Positions 28,472-33,725 of a stretch of DNA of 33,725 nucleotides are shown here, one piece after another. How positions within the stretch are numbered: position 1 is the first letter of the stretch; every line of letters begins with the position of its first letter. Under the pieces are notes generated by a model. The model had not been told where the DNA came from. It made no database searches and worked only from the letters and a program-made list of their open reading frames with translations. Source of the DNA: Halobacterium bonnevillei (GTDB taxonomy: Archaea; Halobacteriota; Halobacteria; Halobacteriales; Halobacteriaceae); NCBI RefSeq assembly GCF_009831555.1, contig NZ_WUUU01000014.1, positions 1 to 33,725 on the forward strand, read 5' to 3'. A program made the translations under genes and the position numbers.

Positions 28472-29845
28472 CTACTGTTCGGCGTGGAACCAGTCGGTGA
28501 GCGTGGCGGTCGCTCGCTTCTCGACGCCGTAGGGAACGTAGACGAACGGAATCGGGCTGTCGAACGCGCGGTCGCCGTACAGCCCCCAGTCGCCGACTGA
28601 CCGCGTGGTGCCGCCGTACGCGATGGGGATGTCTTCGAGGTCCTGTGGCTCGTACTCGGGGACGTAGGACTGCTCGATCCAGATCTCGTGGTCGGGGACG
28701 TCGAGTTCGTCGGCGAGCGCGGCCTCGAGGCGGTCGTCGTTCCCGACGAGCCAGTCGCTGAACGCGTCGAGGTCCGCGTCGACGCGGTCGGCGTACGCGA
28801 TGCGGTGCTTCCAGCACGTTTCGGGGAACCGACGCGACCGGAACCGGTCGTAGAGTTCCGCGAGCGTCGTGTCCGGGTTGTCGCGGGCGGCCACGCGCAG
28901 CCGTTCCATGAGCGTGTTGTCGTCGACTTCCTCCTCGATGACGAGGTCGGCGGTGACCGGCGGTTCGTCCGCGAGGGCGGCGAGTTCGTCCAGCAGCTCG
29001 CCGAGGAGGACGTTCGCGTACACGGACTTGTGGTGCTGGGTGACCCACATGTACACCGCGATGCGGCCCTCGAGGTAGTTCCCGATGGTGGACAGGGCTT
29101 TGTCCGATAGTGCGAGGCCCTCGTCGGGGTGGGCGGTGTAGGACCCGATCATGCGTTCCGTGTCGAAACTGAGGACGTCCGCGCCGGTCATCTGGTTGTC
29201 CCGCGTGATGTAGTCGAGGCGGTCGACGTCGATGGGCGAGTGCAGAATCTGGGCGGCGACGCCGTGCTGCCAGCGGCCGCCGCGCTCGTACTCGAGGCTG
29301 TACCCGAGGATGTGCGCGCAGACGTCGAAGGGGTCGACGTCGAGTTCCCGGAGGCCGTCGTCGAACTTCTCGAGAACGATGAGACAGCCGAGGAGTTCGT
29401 GCGCGTTCGCGGCGCGAACCGGGTCGGCGTCGACGCCCGCGTCGTCGAAGGCGGCCTGGAGGCCACGGTCTGCGAGGCGCTCGCGGAGGTCGTCGGTGTC
29501 GATGAAGCGCTCGCCGAGGTGGCTGAACGGCGGGTGGCCGACGTCGTGGAGGAGTGCCGCGCACTCGAGGGTGCGCTGGATGTCGTCGAGTTCCGCGGAC
29601 GTGGCGTCCCGGTAGAAGTACGACTGCTCGCGGAGGTTCTCGAAGACGGTGCGCGCGAGGTGGTAGACACCCAGCGAGTGCTCGAAGCGCGTGTGGTTGG
29701 CGCCCGGATAGACGAGGTATGTGGCGGAGAGCTGTCGGACGTGGCGGAGTCGCTGGAACGCCCGCACGTCGAGGACGTTGTCGACCAGCGCCTGGTCGAG
29801 TTCGACGTAGCCGTGGACTGGGTCTTTGAGTTGCGTTGGCGGCAT
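28472..29845 (-). CDS. HD-domain phosphohydrolase (SAMHD1/dNTPase-like)
   Basis: 457 residues. The HD signature is complete: TRFEHSLGVYHLA (His in the first helix), ALLHDVGHPPFSHLGE (HD) and later DYITRDNQMTG, which supplies the last Asp-bearing helix. MPPTQLKDPVHGYVELD at the N-terminus is typical of the YdhJ/SAMHD1-like branch that hydrolyses dNTPs or other nucleotides. The start at MPPTQLKDPV was chosen because the upstream residues of the open frame are low complexity. No membrane segments. It is divergent from the 215-aa gene, with promoters in the gap. Confidence 0.85.
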   Translation of the reverse strand: MPPTQLKDPVHGYVELDQALVDNVLDVRAFQRLRHVRQLSATYLVYPGANHTRFEHSLGVYHLARTVFENLREQSYFYRDATSAELDDIQRTLECAALLHDVGHPPFSHLGERFIDTDDLRERLADRGLQAAFDDAGVDADPVRAANAHELLGCLIVLEKFDDGLRELDVDPFDVCAHILGYSLEYERGGRWQHGVAAQILHSPIDVDRLDYITRDNQMTGADVLSFDTERMIGSYTAHPDEGLALSDKALSTIGNYLEGRIAVYMWVTQHHKSVYANVLLGELLDELAALADEPPVTADLVIEEEVDDNTLMERLRVAARDNPDTTLAELYDRFRSRRFPETCWKHRIAYADRVDADLDAFSDWLVGNDDRLEAALADELDVPDHEIWIEQSYVPEYEPQDLEDIPIAYGGTTRSVGDWGLYGDRAFDSPIPFVYVPYGVEKRATATLTDWFHAEQ

Positions 29846-29990
29846 GGGTGGTCGTGGCGGGTCCGCGTGGACCGCGCCGAGATTGCACCACCTACGAGAC
29901 AGGTGTGGGTCGGTCTTTCGGTTTCGCGGCGCGCGTGCGACCGGGTCGCGTGCGGAACGGTTTTCGGCGTGCACGGGCTACGAACGCCCG

Positions 29991-30638
29991 ATGGACCGGG
30001 ACGCCGCAGTGGAGCGCGTGGAAGCACTCGTGGACGCCGTCGCCGGCGAGGAGATGCCCGTGCCGGTGCGTGAGGTCTGGGTGTACGGCGACGTCGCGCT
30101 GGGCCTCGACCCGGTCGAGCGCCTGGACGTCTACGTCACGAAGGACATCCTCCTGCGCGGCGACGACGCCGACCGCGCGGCGGAGTTCGAACGCGAGTAC
30201 GGCGTCAAGGGCGTCGGGAAGACGGTGCGCGCGTCGTGGGCCGACACCCACCCCGAGTACCTGCGTGCGAACGATAACGGCCACGTCGCGCCCGAGCAGT
30301 GTCTCGCCGCACACCTCCTGGAGGACGACGAACCGATCCACCTGGAGGTCTGCAACGCGGGCTTCGAGGACAACGTCACGCAGCGACTGGAGGGCGCGCG
30401 AGCCACGCAGGACTACGAGCAGGTGCTGGACCCGCGAGGCGTCTGCCTGTGGGTGGAGGGTCAGCGCAGCGACGACGCCTTCCGGAAGCTACGCGAGGGC
30501 GAACTCGTGTTCCCGACGCTCTCGGGCGCCCTCGAGATGCTGGGCGCCAGCGAAGACGAGGCCGAGACGGCGGCGGAGGCGGTGGCAGCGCGTCGCGAGC
30601 GCGCCGAGGGCGCGACTGTCCGCGGCGACGTGGTGTGA
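29991..30638 (+). CDS. conserved haloarchaeal protein, 215 aa
   Basis: Starts MDRDAAVERVEALVDAVAGE and continues PVPVREVWVYGDVALGLDPV, LDVYVTKDILL, AAEFEREYGVKGVGKTVRAS, GHVAPEQCLAAHLL, ending in a Glu/Ala-rich helix. I recognise it as a protein conserved in haloarchaea near the HD gene but do not know its function. VWVYGDVALGLDPVERLDVY recalls a nucleotidyltransferase-type strand-loop (G-x-x-x-x-G...D-x-D/Y), yet the catalytic Asp pair is not clear. No membrane part. The ATG was chosen because the preceding in-frame residues are not protein-like. Confidence 0.75.
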   Translation: MDRDAAVERVEALVDAVAGEEMPVPVREVWVYGDVALGLDPVERLDVYVTKDILLRGDDADRAAEFEREYGVKGVGKTVRASWADTHPEYLRANDNGHVAPEQCLAAHLLEDDEPIHLEVCNAGFEDNVTQRLEGARATQDYEQVLDPRGVCLWVEGQRSDDAFRKLREGELVFPTLSGALEMLGASEDEAETAAEAVAARRERAEGATVRGDVV

Positions 30639-30796
30639 CGCCCGTTCTATCGGCGTCGTTTGAAGTACGATGCCCGGAGCAACCCGGCCGTGGCCTGACG
30701 ACTGGCCGGCCGGGGGTTGCGGGAGCGCGACAGTCCCGGTCGGACGCCGACGTCGCCTGGTAGCCCTACGAACTGTCGGTACTCACTGACGCGCAG

Positions 30797-31891
30797 TCAG
30801 GCGTCCTCGAACCCGTCTTCGAAGATAAACGTCCCGTCGCGCTGGACGACTTCGCCGTCCACCTCGATGAACGAGTCCTCGCTCATGTCCACGATCATGT
30901 CGACGTGGGTGGCGGACTCGTTGAACGGCTGTCCTTCGGGCACGCACTCCTCGATGGCGCCGCCGACGGCCATGTGGACGGTGTCGCCCATCTTCTCGTC
31001 GAACAGCATGTTGTACGTGAACCGGTCGATGTCCCGGTTCATCCCGATGCCGAGCTCGCCGAGGCGGCGCGAGCCCTCGTCGGTGTTCAGCACGCCTTCC
31101 AGCGTGGGTTCGTTCTGCTCGGCGGCGAAGTCCACGACCTCGCCGTCCTCGAATTCCAGGGACGCGCCAGTGATCTCGTTGCCCTGCCAGATGAGCGGCT
31201 TGTCGAACAGCACTTCGCCGTTCACGGAGTCGGGGACCGGACACGTGAACACCTCGCCCGCGGGCATGTTCTTGTCGCCGCAGTCGTTGGCGGCGTCCAT
31301 GCCGGCGACGCTCATTTTGACGTCCGTCGTGTCCCCGGAGACGATGCGGACCTCCTCGGCGGGGTCCAGAATCTCCACCATCTGCGCCTGGAACGCCTCC
31401 TGTTCGTCCCAGTCCTTGTTGATGGCGTCGTAGACGAACTGCGCGTACCCCTCCGTGCTCATCTCGGCTTTCTGGGCCGCGGCGGGCGTCGGGTGCTGGG
31501 TGATGACCCAGCGCTTCTCGAGGCGCTCCTCGAGGACCGGACCGTGTGCGCGACTCCCCGCCTGGCTCTTCTCCGGCGGGACGTCGCTGGTCTCGTACGC
31601 GTTCGACCCGCCGCCGACCATGATGACGGCGTCCGTCTCCTCCATCGCCGCGAGGGCGTGGTCCTTCGTCACGTAGTCGTCTTCGTCCATCTGGAGGGCG
31701 TACGCCCGGGCCGCGCGGCCGAAACTCCAGTTCAGGGACGGCCGTGCACCGACTTCGCCGAGCTTCTCGTAGAGCGCTACGACGAGGTCGTCTGCTTGCT
31801 TCGACGCCGACACCTGTACCATGTCGCCCTGTTGAATCTGTGCGCAGTCTTCGACCAGAATCTCCGCGTGCCTGCGGACTCGCTCGTCCAT
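30797..31891 (-). CDS. M29-family metallo-aminopeptidase (copy 1)
   Basis: 364 residues. The C-terminal domain carries the metal-ligand segments of aminopeptidase T/AmpS: AGEVFTCPV (Glu), LGELGIGMN (Glu), FTYNMLFDEKMGDTVHMAVG (Tyr and His) and ATHVDMIVDM (His and Asp). The N-terminal domain begins MDERVRRHAEILVEDCAQIQ. Two metal ions would cleave N-terminal residues of peptides in the cytoplasm. It is the downstream member of a tandem pair with the gene at 32079-33170; the two diverge overall but are identical over 89 bp. Confidence 0.88.
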   Translation of the reverse strand: MDERVRRHAEILVEDCAQIQQGDMVQVSASKQADDLVVALYEKLGEVGARPSLNWSFGRAARAYALQMDEDDYVTKDHALAAMEETDAVIMVGGGSNAYETSDVPPEKSQAGSRAHGPVLEERLEKRWVITQHPTPAAAQKAEMSTEGYAQFVYDAINKDWDEQEAFQAQMVEILDPAEEVRIVSGDTTDVKMSVAGMDAANDCGDKNMPAGEVFTCPVPDSVNGEVLFDKPLIWQGNEITGASLEFEDGEVVDFAAEQNEPTLEGVLNTDEGSRRLGELGIGMNRDIDRFTYNMLFDEKMGDTVHMAVGGAIEECVPEGQPFNESATHVDMIVDMSEDSFIEVDGEVVQRDGTFIFEDGFEDA

Positions 31892-32078
31892 AGCTGACCT
31901 CGTCCCCGCACCCGAATAAAGCCTCTCAGAAGAGCTGTTCTGTTATCGTCGTGATACGTTCCCGGTGAGCTGGCCGACGACCGCTCGCGCACCTCTGTCA
32001 GATCGCCGCGATTCCGCCCTCACGGCTCTTCGTTCGCCGGTCGGTCTTCCCGCGGGCCCGCACTCCGTACGGCCCGCG

Positions 32079-33170
32079 CTACTCCTCGAAGCCGTCCTCA
32101 AACACGAACGTCCCGTCGCGCTGGACGACCTCGCCGTCCACCTCGATGTACGAGTCCTCGCTCATGTCCACGATCATGTCCTTGTGGGTCGCGGACTCGT
32201 TCTGTTCGTTGCCCTCGCCGATGCACCGCTCGTACGCGCGACCGAGCGCGAGGTGGACGGTGTCGCCCATCTTCTCGTCGAACAGCATGTTGTACGTGAA
32301 CCGGTCGATGTCCCGGTTCATCCCGATGCCGAGCTCGCCGACGCGCTTCGCGCCCTCGTCCGTGCCGATGATGCCAGCGAGCACGTCCGCGTTCTGGTCG
32401 GCGTCGTGGTGGACGACCTCGCCGTCCTCGAATTCGAGGGACGCGCCCTGGATCTCACGGCCGAGCCCCATCACCGGCTTGTCGAATTTGACCGTCCCCT
32501 CGACGCTGTCCGGGACCGGCGCGGTGAACACCTCGCCGCCCGGCATGTTGTTGTCCGCGTCGTCGTTGACGGGGACGTTGCCCGCGACGCTCATCGTCAC
32601 GTCAGTCTCGTCGCCGGAGACGATGTGAACCTCGTCGGCGTCCTCGAGAATGTCGACCAGTTGCGCCTGGAACTCCCGCTGGGCGTCCCAGTCCTTGTCG
32701 ATGGCGTCGTACACGAAGTCCGCGTACTCGTCGGTGCCCATCTCCGCTTTCTGCGCGTTTCCGGCCGCCGGGTACTGCGTCCCCACCCACCGGCACTCCA
32801 TCTGGGCGTCCTGGATGGGTTTCTGGACTTTCGCGAACGCCTGCATGTCCTCGGGGTCGAGGCCGCTCATCTCCGAGACGTTCGAGGACGCCCGGACGCC
32901 GATGAGGACGTCCGTTTCCTCGACCAGCGCGAGCGCGTGCTCGGCCATCTGGATGTCGTCGACGTCGACGGCCTCGGCGTACGCTCGCATCGCACGCGCG
33001 GGCATGCTGAGGCCGATCGGAATCGCGCCGCGTTCGCCGATTTTCTCGTAGAGGGCGGTCTCGAGGTCCGGCGCCTCGGCGGGTGCGTTCACGACGACGT
33101 GGTCGCCCGGCTGGACGTCCGTGCAGTGGTCGACGAGCAGTTCGGCGTGCGCCTCGATGCGGGGGTCCAT
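32079..33170 (-). CDS. M29-family metallo-aminopeptidase (copy 2)
   Basis: 363 residues, the paralogue of the preceding gene. Start MDPRIEAHAELLVDHCTDVQ; metal-site segments GGEVFTAPV, VGELGIGMN, FTYNMLFDEKMGDTVHLALG and ATHKDMIVDM are all kept, so both copies should be active. Differences cluster in the N-terminal substrate-binding part (for example VRASSNVSEMSGLDPEDMQA versus VGGGSNAYETSDVPPEKSQA), which suggests different peptide preference. 187 bp of gene-free DNA separate the copies, so each may have its own promoter. Confidence 0.88.
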   Translation of the reverse strand: MDPRIEAHAELLVDHCTDVQPGDHVVVNAPAEAPDLETALYEKIGERGAIPIGLSMPARAMRAYAEAVDVDDIQMAEHALALVEETDVLIGVRASSNVSEMSGLDPEDMQAFAKVQKPIQDAQMECRWVGTQYPAAGNAQKAEMGTDEYADFVYDAIDKDWDAQREFQAQLVDILEDADEVHIVSGDETDVTMSVAGNVPVNDDADNNMPGGEVFTAPVPDSVEGTVKFDKPVMGLGREIQGASLEFEDGEVVHHDADQNADVLAGIIGTDEGAKRVGELGIGMNRDIDRFTYNMLFDEKMGDTVHLALGRAYERCIGEGNEQNESATHKDMIVDMSEDSYIEVDGEVVQRDGTFVFEDGFEE

Positions 33171-33225
33171 GCTGCCGTGGTAGCGACGCCGGAAGAAAGG
33201 CGTTTCCAGAACCCGCGTTCTGTAA

Positions 33226-33725
33226 TCAAAGCGATACGTCAGTCTCGACGACGGCCGCGTCCCCGTCGACGACCGCGCTGAACTCGTCGCCGTCGAGTTC
33301 GACCGTCACCTGCAACCGGAGGGGCGACTCCGAGCGCACCGTCGGGGGGTTCTCCGGCGACAGAAACCCGTGTAACCAGGGGTACTCGCTCGTCGGGTCG
33401 CGGCCGTGCTCCCAGAAGAACGCGACCAGCGCGGGGTGGTCCAGCAGCGTCACCGAGGCGGGCGCGCTGTAGTGTTCGCCGCACCGCTGGCAGGTCGCGC
33501 GGAAGTCGAACACCGTCCGGTCGTCGACGTCGGCCTCCTCGATCCCGGCGTCCATCTTCCCGTAACACGACCGGCAGACGCCCTGTTTGGCCAGCGAGAT
33601 GACGTCGTAGGCGTCCTGGACGGTGACGGAGACGACGGTTTCGAGGTCGCGGTCGCGGACGAGCATCGGCGCCGCGGGCGCGCTGAGCAGGTGGTGGCCG
33701 CCCCGGCACTCCACGCGCACGTGGC
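33226..33725 (-). CDS. C-terminal part of a haloarchaeal ArsR-like regulator (5' end outside window)
   Basis: The visible frame reads VECRGGHHLLSAPAAPMLVR, LETVVSVTVQDAYDVISLAK, QGVCRSCYGKMD and FRATCQRCGEHYSAPASVTL, ending LDGDEFSAVVDGDAAVVETD. Cys-x2-Cys pairs (CRSC, CQRC) give a zinc-binding C-terminal domain of the kind found after an N-terminal winged helix in haloarchaeal ArsR-type regulators. The first Cys-Gly-Gly-His-like unit (CRGGH) sits where that domain starts, so the DNA-binding part is beyond the right edge. The frame stays open to the edge; the GTG inside is not taken as the start. Confidence 0.6.
   Translation of the reverse strand, partial: HVRVECRGGHHLLSAPAAPMLVRDRDLETVVSVTVQDAYDVISLAKQGVCRSCYGKMDAGIEEADVDDRTVFDFRATCQRCGEHYSAPASVTLLDHPALVAFFWEHGRDPTSEYPWLHGFLSPENPPTVRSESPLRLQVTVELDGDEFSAVVDGDAAVVETDVSL

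Noticed and set aside
28350-29891. 513-codon minus-strand frame across the HD gene
   Set aside because: The product is Arg/Pro-rich low complexity, a shadow of the HD-domain gene in another frame.

Overview
The window is chromosomal DNA of a halophilic archaeon (class Halobacteria). The evidence is very GC-rich coding sequence with strongly acidic proteins, GTG starts, apparently leaderless genes with a TATA-like box about 27 bases before the start codon, the cdrL-cdrS-ftsZ2 cell-division cluster, an archaeal tRNA-Tyr(GTA), NcsA and tandem M29 aminopeptidases. The genus cannot be fixed from sequence alone.

Left chromosomal part (1-4.7 kb): a MinD/ParA-like ATPase cut by the window edge, an overlapping receiver-like protein, a large sensor histidine kinase (REC-PAS-PAS-GAF-HisKA-HATPase) and a two-domain universal stress protein.

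Decayed accessory island (about 4.9-10.0 kb): a SAM methyltransferase, a frameshifted copy of a small gene that is intact in the provirus, a leaderless small membrane protein, a truncated plasmid/virus-type primase, a sulfatase-superfamily gene and an RNase HI gene broken by one base. Three copies of a 29-bp motif separate these modules. This looks like debris of older elements beside the same tRNA gene.

Provirus (about 10,039-24,762, 14.7 kb): bounded by a 13-bp direct repeat, TCCGCCCTCCCCG, whose right copy is the 3' end of tRNA-Tyr. Just inside the left repeat is a tyrosine integrase, divergent from a PhiH1-repressor-like winged-helix gene. The left half is variable cargo: a Tat lipoprotein, a three-gene membrane operon, a tiny zinc protein and a protein with nucleotide-cyclase-like motifs. 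The right half is a leftward array of overlapping genes: small zinc proteins, a PD-(D/E)XK protein, an HUH rolling-circle Rep, then a set ordered like the pleolipovirus core (VP3-like membrane protein, VP4-like spike, ORF6-like, ORF7-like, VP8-like ATPase) and a second PD-(D/E)XK protein. A hairpin-rich gap between Rep and VP3 is the best replication-origin candidate. I interpret the element as a temperate pleolipovirus-like provirus that combines an integrase with an HUH Rep.

Right chromosomal part (24.75-33.7 kb): tRNA-Tyr, cdrL, cdrS, ftsZ2, convergent ncsA, an HD phosphohydrolase, a conserved haloarchaeal protein, two tandem M29 aminopeptidases sharing an 89-bp identical block, and the C-terminal part of a putative regulator. 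Between cdrL and cdrS is a perfect inverted repeat, GTAAGAC-N4-GTCTTAC, with related half-sites around it, a plausible operator for ribbon-helix-helix control of ftsZ2.
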